A stretch of 27,010 nt of DNA from UBA7960 sp964348755 (lineage in GTDB: Bacteria; Bacteroidota; Bacteroidia; Bacteroidales; UBA7960), in NCBI GenBank assembly GCA_964348755.1, contig CAYGDW010000040.1, positions 1-27,010 of the forward strand. The letters run 5' to 3'. Positions 8,813-16,535 of the stretch are shown one piece after another (position 1 is the first letter of the stretch; every line of letters starts with the position of its first letter). Position numbers and translations under genes: made by a program. The notes under the pieces are model-generated. The model had not been told where the DNA came from. It made no database searches and saw only the letters and a list, made by a program, of their open reading frames with translations.

Positions 8813-8846
8813 TTTTCAGTTTTTTGTGTGTGTTCTATTACCTTTT

Positions 8847-9065
8847 TTACTTGTACCTAAACGATATTCGACCTTTGGTAAGATCATAAGGCGACATTTC
8901 AACCTTAACCTTGTCTCCTGGCAAAATTTTAATGTAATGCATACGCATTTTGCCCGAAATGTGAGCCGTGATTACGTGGCCATTCTCGAGTTCAACCCTG
9001 AACATTGCATTGCCCAGCGATTCGATGACCACGCCATCTTGTTGTATTGATGCTTGTTTTGCCAT
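8847..9065 (-). CDS. infA: Translation initiation factor IF-1
   Basis: A 72-residue single OB-fold (S1-like) protein that occupies the ribosomal A site during initiation. It matches the family across its full length: MAKQASIQQDGVV, then FRVELENGHVITAHISGKMR, and KVEMSPYDLTKGRISFR near the end. It lies only 6 nt downstream of map, suggesting coupled translation, and is followed by rpmJ. Confidence 0.98.
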   Translation of the reverse strand: MAKQASIQQDGVVIESLGNAMFRVELENGHVITAHISGKMRMHYIKILPGDKVKVEMSPYDLTKGRISFRYK

Positions 9066-9071
9066 ATAAAC

Positions 9072-9872
9072 TTATCGAATAATGATTGAATTATTTTGGT
9101 TTTCCATCAAAGCTTCTTCAATATACCGAAACGTTGACAACACATCTGCCTTACCTTGCCTTATGGCAATGGTATGCTCGTAATGTGCAGAAGGTTTACG
9201 ATCGGCTGTTCGTATAGTCCAGCCATCGCGTTCCTGCACAACAAAACGCTGACCCAGGTTGATCATTGGCTCAATGGCAATTACCAGTCCTTCTTTCAGC
9301 TTTGCACCTTTTCCACTGCTTCCAAAATTTGGTACCTCAGGGGCTTCGTGCAGGTTGCGGCCAAGTCCGTGGCCTACAAGCTCACGTACCACCGAAAAAC
9401 CAGCCTTTTCGGCATATTGCTGAATGGTGGCCGAAATATCGCCCAAAGTATTACCCCCAACAGCCTTTTCAATTCCAAGATACAGGCAGGTGTGAGTAAC
9501 TTTTAACAGCCGCTTGAGCGATTCGCTGATCTCACCAATGGCAAATGTATAGGCCGAGTCGCCATAGTAACCGTTTTTTAGCACCCCGCAATCAACCGAA
9601 AGAATTTCACCTTCTTTCAGTTCGGTTTTGGAGGGAAACCCGTGAACCACTACTTCGTTGGGCGAAACGCAAAGTGTATAAGGAAACCCATGATACCCTT
9701 TAAAGCCTGGCGAAGCGCCGTGGTCGCGAATAAATTCCTCGGCAACCTTATCGAGGTGCTGGGTAGTTATGCCCGGTTTTATGTGCCGTGCTACTTCTGC
9801 CAGCGTTTTTGCAACAAGCAAAGAACTTTCCCTTATTAATTCAATTTCTTCGTTGGTCTTGTAATGAATCAT
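9072..9872 (-). CDS. map: Methionine aminopeptidase, type I
   Basis: Removes initiator Met from nascent proteins in the cytoplasm. The 266-residue product is the simple type I form with no N-terminal extension. All five metal ligands are present by family alignment: Asp94, Asp105, His168, Glu201 and Glu232, with substrate-binding His77 in VVVHGFP. Placement between secY (13 nt upstream) and infA is a common arrangement and links N-terminal processing to ribosome production. Confidence 0.97.
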   Translation of the reverse strand: MIHYKTNEEIELIRESSLLVAKTLAEVARHIKPGITTQHLDKVAEEFIRDHGASPGFKGYHGFPYTLCVSPNEVVVHGFPSKTELKEGEILSVDCGVLKNGYYGDSAYTFAIGEISESLKRLLKVTHTCLYLGIEKAVGGNTLGDISATIQQYAEKAGFSVVRELVGHGLGRNLHEAPEVPNFGSSGKGAKLKEGLVIAIEPMINLGQRFVVQERDGWTIRTADRKPSAHYEHTIAIRQGKADVLSTFRYIEEALMENQNNSIIIR

Positions 9873-9885
9873 TACGGCAGCCGTT

Positions 9886-11238
9886 TTAGCCGGTCATTCC
9901 CATTGATGAACGCCCTTTAATCCTGCCGGACTTGGTGAGTCCATCGTAATGACGCATTAATAGATGACTTTCGATCTGCTGCAAAGTATCAAGCACAACC
10001 CCTACCATAATCAAAAGCGAAGTTCCGCCAAAGAACTGGGCAAATTGCCCGGTTACGCCCATAATACCTACCAGGGCAGGCATTATGGCAACAAAGGCCA
10101 GAAACAACGATCCCGGCAGGGTAATTTTCGACATAACATTGTCGATAAATTCAGCGGTTTTTTTACCTGGTTTCACACCTGGAATAAACCCGCCATTCTT
10201 TTTCATGTCTTCTGCCATTTGGTTAGGATTAACGGTTATGGCAGTATAAAAATAAGTAAACAAAATTATTAGTACAGCAAAGGTAAAATTATACCAAAAC
10301 CCGTAGAAATTAGACATAACGGCTGCAAAACCTCCAAGTGTTTCCGAGAAGCCTGCAAGGGTAATGGGAATAAACATAATGGCCTGTGCAAAAATTATTG
10401 GCATTACACCGGCTGCATTCACCTTGAGTGGTATGTACTGACGTACGCCACCATATTGCTTGTTGCCAACAATTCGTTTTGCAAACTGAACAGGAATGCG
10501 GCGGGTGCCTTGCACCAGCAGAATACAAAATACCACCACAGCCATCAGCACCACTATTTCAAGAAGAAATACCACCAAACCTCCGCTTTCGGTATTGCGG
10601 GCAATAAACTCGCCAAACAAGGCAAAGGGTAGTTGGGCAATAATCCCAATCATGATAATAAGTGAGATACCGTTGCCGATGCCCTTTTCGGTAATACGTT
10701 CACCCAGCCACATTACAAACATGGTTCCGGCAATAAGGATTATTACCGACGAAATCATGAAAAATGTGGTTGGTGATGTTGCACCCGGGTCGAAAGGCGA
10801 AATAGCTTCGGGGGGCAATTGACTAATCAGGTTGGCCAAATAAGCCGGAGCCTGGGCGGCTGTAATGAGCACCGTAAGGTAGCGGGTCATTTGGTTTATT
10901 TTCTTACGACCACTTTCGCCTTCCTTTTGAAGCCGCTGGAAGTAAGGAACCGCCATACCTAAAAGCTGTATAACAATAGAGGCGCTGATGTAAGGCATAA
11001 TGCCCAGAGCAAAAATTGATGCATTGCTAAAAGCACCACCCGAAAACATATTGAGCAGGCCCAAAAGACCTTCCTGAGTCTGCGCCTGAAGCTGATCAAG
11101 CATAGCCGGATCAACCCCCGGAAGCACAATAAAGGACCCTAAGCGATATATCAAAATAAAGCCAAGGGTGTTTATTATGCGGATTCGAAGATCGTCGATC
11201 CGGTAAATATTCTGAAGCGTTTTGATAAATCGTTTCAT
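9886..11238 (-). CDS. secY: Protein translocase subunit SecY
   Basis: Channel subunit of the SecYEG translocon, 450 residues with about ten hydrophobic segments. Family landmarks in order: the TM2 stretch PYISASIVIQLLG near residue 82, GERITEKGIGNGISLIIM in the middle, the NQMAEDMKKNGGFIPG loop between TM7 and TM8, and IESHLLMRHYDGL near the C-terminus. It lies 9 nt after rplO and 13 nt before map, typical for the end of the spc cluster. Confidence 0.98.
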   Translation of the reverse strand: MKRFIKTLQNIYRIDDLRIRIINTLGFILIYRLGSFIVLPGVDPAMLDQLQAQTQEGLLGLLNMFSGGAFSNASIFALGIMPYISASIVIQLLGMAVPYFQRLQKEGESGRKKINQMTRYLTVLITAAQAPAYLANLISQLPPEAISPFDPGATSPTTFFMISSVIILIAGTMFVMWLGERITEKGIGNGISLIIMIGIIAQLPFALFGEFIARNTESGGLVVFLLEIVVLMAVVVFCILLVQGTRRIPVQFAKRIVGNKQYGGVRQYIPLKVNAAGVMPIIFAQAIMFIPITLAGFSETLGGFAAVMSNFYGFWYNFTFAVLIILFTYFYTAITVNPNQMAEDMKKNGGFIPGVKPGKKTAEFIDNVMSKITLPGSLFLAFVAIMPALVGIMGVTGQFAQFFGGTSLLIMVGVVLDTLQQIESHLLMRHYDGLTKSGRIKGRSSMGMTG

Positions 11239-11247
11239 TATCAGGAA

Positions 11248-11694
11248 TTAAATCTTGTTTACTTTTCCACCATTGGCTTCAATAGCTTTAACGGCTGTAG
11301 CCGAAAAAGCATGGGCAGTAACCTCAACTTTTGCAGTTAGTTTGCCACGTCCCAAAATCTTAACCAAATCATTTTTCGACATCAGGCCGTTATCCATCAA
11401 CACGTTGATATCAATAACTTCAATGCCTTTTTCCTGAGCAAGTTTTTGTAAAACATCGACATTGATTCCGGCATACTCAACTCGGTTGGGATTCTTGAAA
11501 CCAAATTTGGGTACTCTTCTCACCAAGGGCATCTGACCACCTTCAAAACCGGCTTTTCGGCTGTAGCCCGAGCGCGATTGAGCGCCTTTATGGCCTCTTG
11601 TAGAGGTACCGCCCCTGCCAGAACCTTCACCACGTCCAATGCGCTTGCCAGTTTTTACCGAACCCTTTGCTGGCTTTATATTGCTTAAATCCAT
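11248..11694 (-). CDS. rplO: 50S ribosomal protein L15
   Basis: Late-assembly 23S-binding protein, 148 residues when started at 11694 (MDLSNIKPAKGS). An in-frame ATG four codons earlier (11706) is possible, but MDLSN matches the usual family start. The Gly/Arg-rich N-terminal tail (GRGEGSGRGGTSTRGHKGA) reaches into the large subunit, and the globular domain follows. It lies 37 nt after rpmD and 9 nt before secY. Confidence 0.96.
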   Translation of the reverse strand: MDLSNIKPAKGSVKTGKRIGRGEGSGRGGTSTRGHKGAQSRSGYSRKAGFEGGQMPLVRRVPKFGFKNPNRVEYAGINVDVLQKLAQEKGIEVIDINVLMDNGLMSKNDLVKILGRGKLTAKVEVTAHAFSATAVKAIEANGGKVNKI

Positions 11695-11731
11695 TGTGTT
11701 ATGCAATTAAAAATTATTGAACAAATCCAAA

Positions 11732-11917
11732 CTATTCACTTACTTCTTCAACAACAAGCAAGTGCCTCACAGCATTGATCATGCCTTCGACCTGGGGTGT
11801 ACCAACAACCACAAGTGGGCGATGGAGCTTGCGCAAACCAAGGGCTATCAATGTTCTTTTCTGACGTTCGGGCCGGCCGATGCCACTTTTCACCTGAACA
11901 ATTTTGTATTTTTTCAT
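11732..11917 (-). CDS. rpmD: 50S ribosomal protein L30
   Basis: A 61-residue protein starting at 11917 (MKKYKIVQVKSGIGRPERQK), close to the family length of about 59. The open frame continues 15 codons upstream, but that segment is not family-like. The conserved IGRPERQKRTL and LGLRKLHRP stretches identify it. It lies between rpsE (65 nt upstream) and rplO as expected. Confidence 0.95.
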   Translation of the reverse strand: MKKYKIVQVKSGIGRPERQKRTLIALGLRKLHRPLVVVGTPQVEGMINAVRHLLVVEEVSE

Positions 11918-11982
11918 TTCAAAGTGTTTTTCTGATAACTGGAACTTTGCTGCCGGGTGCATTTGTTGCGCCCCACACAGTA

Positions 11983-12501
11983 TTATCCCTTAAAAACTTT
12001 TTCAACATCAATGCCCCTGTGCTGTGCAACAGTAAAAGGATCTCTGAGTTTTGCAAGGGCATCGATAGTTGCCTTTACAACGCTATGCGGGTTTGAAGAG
12101 CCTTTAGATTTGGCAAGTACGTCGGTTATTCCAACGCTTTCGAGCACTGCGCGCATGGCACCGCCTGCAATTACTCCAGTACCGTGAGAGGCAGGTTTAA
12201 TCAGTACCAAGGCTCCGCTGTATTTGCCCTCCTGGCTGTGTGGTATGGTGCCTTTGTGTACCGGTACTTTAATAAGGTGCTTTTTTGCATCGTCAATACC
12301 TTTGCTTATAGCTGTAGTAACTTCTTTGGCTTTACCCAAACCATAGCCCACCACGCCATTTTCGTTGCCAACAACAACAATTGCAGAAAAACTGAAGGTG
12401 CGACCACCCTTGGTTACTTTGGTAACGCGCTGGATGCTAACAAGCCTGTCTTTAAATTCGATTTCGCTCGACTTTACTTTCTTTATATTCGCGTTTGTCA
12501 T
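11983..12501 (-). CDS. rpsE: 30S ribosomal protein S5
   Basis: Small-subunit protein at the mRNA entry region that helps decoding fidelity, 172 residues. It has the double-stranded-RNA-binding-like N-terminal S5 domain (KGGRTFSFSAIVVVGNENGV, then GYGLGKAKEV) and the conserved C-terminal domain containing GTGVIAGGAMRAVLE and a NPHSVVKAT segment. It starts 4 nt after the rplR stop. Confidence 0.98.
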   Translation of the reverse strand: MTNANIKKVKSSEIEFKDRLVSIQRVTKVTKGGRTFSFSAIVVVGNENGVVGYGLGKAKEVTTAISKGIDDAKKHLIKVPVHKGTIPHSQEGKYSGALVLIKPASHGTGVIAGGAMRAVLESVGITDVLAKSKGSSNPHSVVKATIDALAKLRDPFTVAQHRGIDVEKVFKG

Positions 12502-12505
12502 ATTC

Positions 12506-12865
12506 TTAGAAATTTAAACCGCCTTCGCGGGCACCTTCTGCCAATGATTTTATACGTCCGTGATACAAATAACCGTTACGGTCAAAAACAACCTTATCGA
12601 TTCCTGCTTCTGCAGCCTTGCTAGCAACCAACTTGCCAACTTCTCTGGCTGTTTGGGCTTTGGTCATTTTCTTTTCGGCCAGTTCTTTCGATATGGAAGA
12701 TGCAGCCACAAGTGTGTGGCCTTCCAGATCGTTGATAACCTGGGCATAAATGCCCTTGTTGCTGCGAAATACTGTTAATCGCGGACGATCGCTGGTGCCG
12801 AACACCTTTTTGCGGATGCGGTATTTTATTTTGGTCCGTCTGTTGAGTTTCTTATGTGTTGCCAT
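12506..12865 (-). CDS. rplR: 50S ribosomal protein L18
   Basis: 5S rRNA-binding protein, 119 residues from the start at 12865 (MATHKKLNRRTKIKYRIRKK). The upstream 14 codons of the open frame begin with non-family residues and are excluded. The core RPRLTVFRSNKGIYAQVI and the C-terminal YHGRIKSLAEGAREGGLNF are standard L18. It lies 31 nt after rplF. Confidence 0.96.
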   Translation of the reverse strand: MATHKKLNRRTKIKYRIRKKVFGTSDRPRLTVFRSNKGIYAQVINDLEGHTLVAASSISKELAEKKMTKAQTAREVGKLVASKAAEAGIDKVVFDRNGYLYHGRIKSLAEGAREGGLNF

Positions 12866-12896
12866 CCTGATTAGGAAATTAAAAGATTTACAAAAA

Positions 12897-13454
12897 TTAC
12901 TTAGCACCAGCAGCTTTACCGGCCTTACGACGCAGAACCTCGCCCTGGAAGCGGATACCTTTGCCTTTGTATGGCTCGGGCTTGCGCAATGAGCGAATCT
13001 TGGCCGCTACCTGCCCAATGAGCTGCTTGTCGTGCGATTCAAGAATAATGGTAGGGTTTTTACCCCTTTCAGTAATCGTTTGCAGTTTGATCTCCTGAGG
13101 CAACTCAAAGAAGATATTGTGCGAATAACCAAGTGAGAGTTCGAGCAGGTTGCCATCGTTCGAGGCTTTATAACCTACACCAACAAGCTCCTGTATAACT
13201 TTATAACCTACAGAAACCCCAACAACCATATTGTTGATAAGGGCACGGTAAAGGCCATGAAGAGCCTTGTGCCTTTTTTGGTCTGATGGACGCTCAACAT
13301 ACAATGTGCCGTTTTCAACACGGATTTTAATATCCAGATCAACAGCTTGTCTGAGCTCGCCTTTGGGCCCTGTAACATTTACAACATTATTGTCGGAAAC
13401 ATTTACAGTGACGCCTGCAGGCAAAGTAATGGGCAATTTACCTATTCTTGACAT
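12897..13454 (-). CDS. rplF: 50S ribosomal protein L6
   Basis: Large-subunit protein near the GTPase-associated centre, 185 residues with the two tandem L6 domains (about 1-82 and 83-175). It begins MSRIGKLPITLPAGV, and the second-domain signature PEPYKGKGIRFQGEVLRRK is intact near the end. A purine-rich ggaggggaaaa-like stretch directly precedes the start on the minus strand, one of the few places in the array that looks like a Shine-Dalgarno site. Confidence 0.97.
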   Translation of the reverse strand: MSRIGKLPITLPAGVTVNVSDNNVVNVTGPKGELRQAVDLDIKIRVENGTLYVERPSDQKRHKALHGLYRALINNMVVGVSVGYKVIQELVGVGYKASNDGNLLELSLGYSHNIFFELPQEIKLQTITERGKNPTIILESHDKQLIGQVAAKIRSLRKPEPYKGKGIRFQGEVLRRKAGKAAGAK

Positions 13455-13466
13455 TTTTCCCCTCCT

Positions 13467-13865
13467 TTAGCTTACGTAACAAATTACTTCACCACCCACT
13501 TTAAGTACGCGGGCTTCTTTATCAGTGATCAAACCTTGGGAAGTGGAAATAACGGCTATACCAAGACCGTTGAGTACACGCGGCAAATTCTCGGCACTGC
13601 AATATTTACGCAAACCAGGCTTACTTATCCTGGTAATTTCGTTAATAGCAGGCACTTTGGTTACAGGGTTATACTTCAGGGCAATTTTGATGATAGCAGG
13701 CATTTTGTCATCCTCAAATTTATAATTGAGAATAAAGCCTTTTTCAAAAAGAATTTTAGTGATCCCCTTCTTGAGATTCGATGCAGGAATTTCTACAATC
13801 CTGTGATTGGCCTTCACGGCATTCCTTATTCTTGTCAGATAATCTGCAATTGGATCGGTTACCAT
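13467..13865 (-). CDS. rpsH: 30S ribosomal protein S8
   Basis: Central-domain 16S-binding protein, 132 residues, starting MVTDPIADYLTRIRNAVKANH. The C-terminal motif ISTSQGLITDKEARVLKVGGEVICYV is family-typical. In E. coli S8 represses the spc operon by binding near rplE; that site was not identified here. It lies between rpsN (32 nt) and rplF (12 nt). Confidence 0.98.
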   Translation of the reverse strand: MVTDPIADYLTRIRNAVKANHRIVEIPASNLKKGITKILFEKGFILNYKFEDDKMPAIIKIALKYNPVTKVPAINEITRISKPGLRKYCSAENLPRVLNGLGIAVISTSQGLITDKEARVLKVGGEVICYVS

Positions 13866-13897
13866 TTTGTTTTTATAAAAGTTGATTGTTAAAATTA

Positions 13898-14167
13898 TTA
13901 CCAGCTGGCTTTAGTAATGCCAGGAATAAGGCCGTTGCTAGCCATCTCGCGAAAGTTAATACGGCTGATTCCGAACTGGCGCATATATCCTTTTGGCCTT
14001 CCGGTAAGCTTGCAGCGGTTGTGCAGACGAACAGGCGATGCATTCTTAGGAAGTTTTTGCAACCCTTCATAGTCGCCCTGGGCTTTCAGTTCGGCCCTTT
14101 TTGCAGCATACTTTGCAACCAGTTTTGCTCTTTTAATTTCGCGGGCTTTGATTGACTCTTTTGCCAT
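13898..14167 (-). CDS. rpsN: 30S ribosomal protein S14, zinc-free long form
   Basis: An 89-residue S14 of the E. coli-like type. It lacks the two CxxC pairs of the short zinc-binding S14 and has a single Cys in HNRCKLTGRPKG. The C-terminal FGISRINFREMASNGLIPG is the conserved rRNA-binding part. It lies 9 nt after rplE. Together with S4 and L36 in this array it shows a zinc-independent set. Confidence 0.97.
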   Translation of the reverse strand: MAKESIKAREIKRAKLVAKYAAKRAELKAQGDYEGLQKLPKNASPVRLHNRCKLTGRPKGYMRQFGISRINFREMASNGLIPGITKASW

Positions 14168-14176
14168 TATTCAATG

Positions 14177-14734
14177 TTATTTTTTAAGGTTCTTGAATGG
14201 AATACCAAATTCGCGCAACAAAGCAAATGCTTCCTTGTCGGTTTTGGCACTTGTTACAAACGTAATGTCCATACCACTTATACGCGTTACCTTGTCAATA
14301 TTAATCTCAGGAAAAATAATCTGCTCAGATACGCCAAGGGTAAAGTTTCCACGCCCGTCGAAACCTTTTTCATTGATTCCTTTAAAGTCGCGGATACGGG
14401 GCAATGAAACGGATACGAGCCTGTCTAAGAATTCGTACATATTGTCACCGCGAAGGGTTACCCGAACACCGATAGGCATACCTCTCCTGAGCTTAAAGTT
14501 CGAAATGTCCTTTTTCGATTTGGTGGTAACAGCTTTCTGGCCGGCAATCTGGGTGAGTTCATCAAGGGCCGATTCAATAATCTTTTTGTCGGCAATGGCA
14601 TCGCCAACCCCCCTGTTAAGACTGATTTTCAACAGCTTGGGAGCTTCCATTTGGCTCTTGTAGCCAAACTCCTGCATTAATGCAGGAATTACCTCCTTAT
14701 AATAATTCTGCTTAATTCTTGGAATGTAGCTCAT
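14177..14734 (-). CDS. rplE: 50S ribosomal protein L5
   Basis: 5S rRNA-binding protein of the central protuberance that also contacts P-site tRNA, 185 residues. Landmarks are YKEVIPALMQEF near the N-terminus, KISLNRGVGDAIADKK, and KLRRGMPIGVRVTLRGD. Its ATG overlaps the rplX stop by one base (TAATG), which implies translational coupling. Confidence 0.98.
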   Translation of the reverse strand: MSYIPRIKQNYYKEVIPALMQEFGYKSQMEAPKLLKISLNRGVGDAIADKKIIESALDELTQIAGQKAVTTKSKKDISNFKLRRGMPIGVRVTLRGDNMYEFLDRLVSVSLPRIRDFKGINEKGFDGRGNFTLGVSEQIIFPEINIDKVTRISGMDITFVTSAKTDKEAFALLREFGIPFKNLKK

Positions 14735-15054
14735 TATTTTATCACCTCCCCTGTCTTTTTGGAAATACGTACCAATTTGCCTTTGTCATTTCGCTTGCGT
14801 CCGATGCGGGTTGCCTTTCCTTTGCCGTCAACAAGCATAAGATTTGAGATGTGAATGGAGGCTTCTTTTTTTACGATACCACCCTGAGTGTTGGCGGCAT
14901 TGGGCTTGGTATGCTTTGACACCATATTAACGCCCTCTACCAGCGCCCTAAGTTTTTCGGCATATACCACAAGTACCTTGCCCTGAGATCCTTTTTCATC
15001 TCCGGCAATTACCTTTACGGTATCTCCTTTTTTTATGTGTAATTTGGCTTGCAT
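14734..15054 (-). CDS. rplX: 50S ribosomal protein L24
   Basis: Early 23S assembly initiator, 106 residues if started at 15054 (MQAKLHIKKGDTVKVIAGDEKG), which matches the usual start of L24. A second ATG seven codons upstream (15075) overlaps the rplN stop as TAATG, the same junction type as rplX-rplE, so that 113-residue form cannot be excluded. The KOW motif lies in the first 35 residues, followed by MVSKHTKPNAANTQGGIV. Confidence 0.94.
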   Translation of the reverse strand: MQAKLHIKKGDTVKVIAGDEKGSQGKVLVVYAEKLRALVEGVNMVSKHTKPNAANTQGGIVKKEASIHISNLMLVDGKGKATRIGRKRNDKGKLVRISKKTGEVIK

Positions 15055-15074
15055 AGCTCTGGTTAAATTTTGCA

Positions 15075-15443
15075 TTAAAGCACTTCAGGTGCCAAAGAAA
15101 CAATTTTCATAAATTGCTTTTCGCGCAATTCGCGAGCAACGGGCCCAAAAATACGGGTTCCGCGCATTTCTTCGTTTGCGGTTAAAAGCACTACAGCATT
15201 GTCGTCAAAACGAATATAGCTGCCATCGGGCCGGCGAACATGCTTTTTAGTACGCACCACTACTGCTTTTGATACAGTGCCCTTCTTTACGTTGCCCGAA
15301 GGAATAGCGTCTTTTACCGAAACAATAATTTTATCGCCTATGCCGGCATACTTGCGACGAGTTCCGCCAAGCACCCGAATGCAAAGAACTTCCTTTGCAC
15401 CACTGTTGTCGGCAACCGTTAGTCTGGATTCTTGTTGTATCAT
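15075..15443 (-). CDS. rplN: 50S ribosomal protein L14
   Basis: 122 residues, exactly the usual bacterial length. It begins MIQQESRLTVADNSGAKEVLC and carries KKGTVSKAVVVRTKKHVRRPDGSYIRF, the highly conserved L14 signature region. It contacts the 30S subunit at an intersubunit bridge. It starts 2 nt after the rpsQ stop. Confidence 0.98.
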   Translation of the reverse strand: MIQQESRLTVADNSGAKEVLCIRVLGGTRRKYAGIGDKIIVSVKDAIPSGNVKKGTVSKAVVVRTKKHVRRPDGSYIRFDDNAVVLLTANEEMRGTRIFGPVARELREKQFMKIVSLAPEVL

Positions 15444-15445
15444 AA

Positions 15446-15703
15446 TTACTTCGCTCTTTCAAGTATTTCAACTAATCTCCAACACTTATTCTTGCTCAGC
15501 GGACGAGTTTCCATAATGCGTACGGTATCGCCCGGATTGCATTCATTTTTTTCGTCATGAGCCATAAAACGGGACGAACGCGAGACAAATTTCCCGTATT
15601 TGGGATGTTTTACCCTGCGCTGAACTTCAACAACTATAGATTTCTCCATCTTGTTGCTCACCACAATGCCCGTTCTTTCTTTTCTGGGAGTTCTGGTTTC
15701 CAT
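15446..15703 (-). CDS. rpsQ: 30S ribosomal protein S17
   Basis: 85-residue OB-fold primary 16S-binding protein. It begins METRTPRKERTGIVVSNKM and contains HPKYGKFV and the late signature NPGDTVRIMETRPLSKNK. It lies between rpmC (9 nt upstream) and rplN (2 nt downstream), the usual order. Confidence 0.98.
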   Translation of the reverse strand: METRTPRKERTGIVVSNKMEKSIVVEVQRRVKHPKYGKFVSRSSRFMAHDEKNECNPGDTVRIMETRPLSKNKCWRLVEILERAK

Positions 15704-15712
15704 TGTTTACAA

Positions 15713-15919
15713 TTACTTTTGTTTAAGTTGTTCTGTTTCCCTTTTTCCGAGCTCGGTCATTATCCGGGCAATGGTCTTGCGATATGCCTGAATTTTCATG
15801 GGGTTTTCGAGCGGAGCCACTGCGTGGTTCATCTTCAGCTTGCGAAGATGTTTTCTCTCCTCTACCAAACGCTCCTTCAGCTCATTAGTTGACATTTCAC
15901 GTATTACGTTAGGCTTCAT
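15713..15919 (-). CDS. rpmC: 50S ribosomal protein L29
   Basis: A small two-helix protein at the peptide exit, 68 residues. The start at 15919 gives MKPNVIREMSTNELKERLVE, matching the family, followed by the KLKMNHAVAPLENPMKIQAYRKTIARI core. It is the only gene of the array preceded by a long gap (162 nt). Its ATG overlaps the stop of a 10-codon upstream ORF as ATGA, so its translation may be coupled to that ORF. Confidence 0.96.
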   Translation of the reverse strand: MKPNVIREMSTNELKERLVEERKHLRKLKMNHAVAPLENPMKIQAYRKTIARIMTELGKRETEQLKQK

Positions 15920-15948
15920 TTTGTTGCGTGAATTTTAAATTTTGCCAT
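15916..15948 (-). CDS. Possible 10-codon upstream ORF before rpmC
   Basis: On the minus strand an ATG at 15948-15946 opens a 10-codon frame (MAKFKIHATK) that ends in a TGA at 15918-15916 overlapping the rpmC start codon as ATGA. Three of its ten residues are Lys. It could be a leader peptide that couples ribosomes onto rpmC, or chance. No homology can be judged at this length. Confidence 0.25.
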   Translation of the reverse strand: MAKFKIHATK

Positions 15949-15949
15949 C

Positions 15950-15985
15950 TTATTCCCGCCCGATCTTTTTCCGTGCGGGCCTTAT
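15950..15985. repeat. GC-rich palindrome in the rplP-rpmC gap
   Basis: On the minus strand a 5-bp stem, cccgc with gcggg, encloses a purine-rich loop containing ggaaaaagat. The plus-strand left edge, attcccgcccg, resembles the edge of the palindrome at 25961-25985 in the insertion sequence, attcccgcctg. It may be a REP-type dispersed palindrome or simply a leader hairpin of rpmC. No U-tract follows, so it is not an obvious terminator. Confidence 0.45.
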
Positions 15986-16045
15986 AGGGAGAACTTTCCA
16001 GACAGGTAACGGCTGTGTTGGTTTTGGTTCCCTGCAAAAAGGCTG

Positions 16046-16076
16046 CAAAGTTACAAAATTATTCTTGAATTAAAAA
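16046..16076 (-). promoter_or_regulatory. Candidate internal promoter between rplP and rpmC
   Basis: The minus strand reads TAACTTTG at 16053-16046, a full match to the Bacteroidota -7 element TAnnTTTG. A T-rich tract (TTTT, 16076-16073) lies 19 nt upstream, where TTG or TTTG is expected, so the -33 half is weak. A start near 16040 would give rpmC a leader of about 120 nt containing the palindrome and the short ORF. Confidence 0.45.
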
Positions 16077-16081
16077 TCTAT

Positions 16082-16501
16082 TTATTCAACATAATCCCTT
16101 CTTACCACAAATCTGGCAAGAATGGGCAATTTTTGTGCGCCTAAGCGCATGGCTTCTTTTGCAGTTTCAAGGTTAACGCCTTCTGCTTCAAACAGTATGC
16201 GACCAGGAGTAATGCGTGCTACAAAATATTCGGGGGCTCCTTTACCTTTACCCATACGCACCTCGGCGGGCTTTTTGGTTGCGGGTTTATCGGGAAATAC
16301 CCTGATCCACAGCTGGCCTTCGCGCTTCATAAAACGGGTAATGGCCTGGCGGGCAGCTTCGATTTGGCGGCCGGTAAGCCAGCAGCTGTCGAGCGCCTTT
16401 AGGCCAAACGAACCGAACGAAAGCTCTGCGCCACGCTTGGTGTTTCCTTTCATTCGGCCTTTTTGCTGTTTCCTGAATTTGGTTTTCTTGGGCTGTAACA
16501 T
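16082..16501 (-). CDS. rplP: 50S ribosomal protein L16
   Basis: A-site-proximal large-subunit protein, 139 residues. It begins MLQPKKTKFRKQQKGRMKG and contains the highly conserved EVRMGKGKGAPEYFVA segment; Arg82 corresponds to the arginine hydroxylated in E. coli L16. It follows rpsC by 34 nt. The 162 nt after its stop are unusually long for this cluster. Confidence 0.98.
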   Translation of the reverse strand: MLQPKKTKFRKQQKGRMKGNTKRGAELSFGSFGLKALDSCWLTGRQIEAARQAITRFMKREGQLWIRVFPDKPATKKPAEVRMGKGKGAPEYFVARITPGRILFEAEGVNLETAKEAMRLGAQKLPILARFVVRRDYVE

Positions 16502-16535
16502 TATTCAACAATTTTTCTTTTCGACAAATCAAAAA

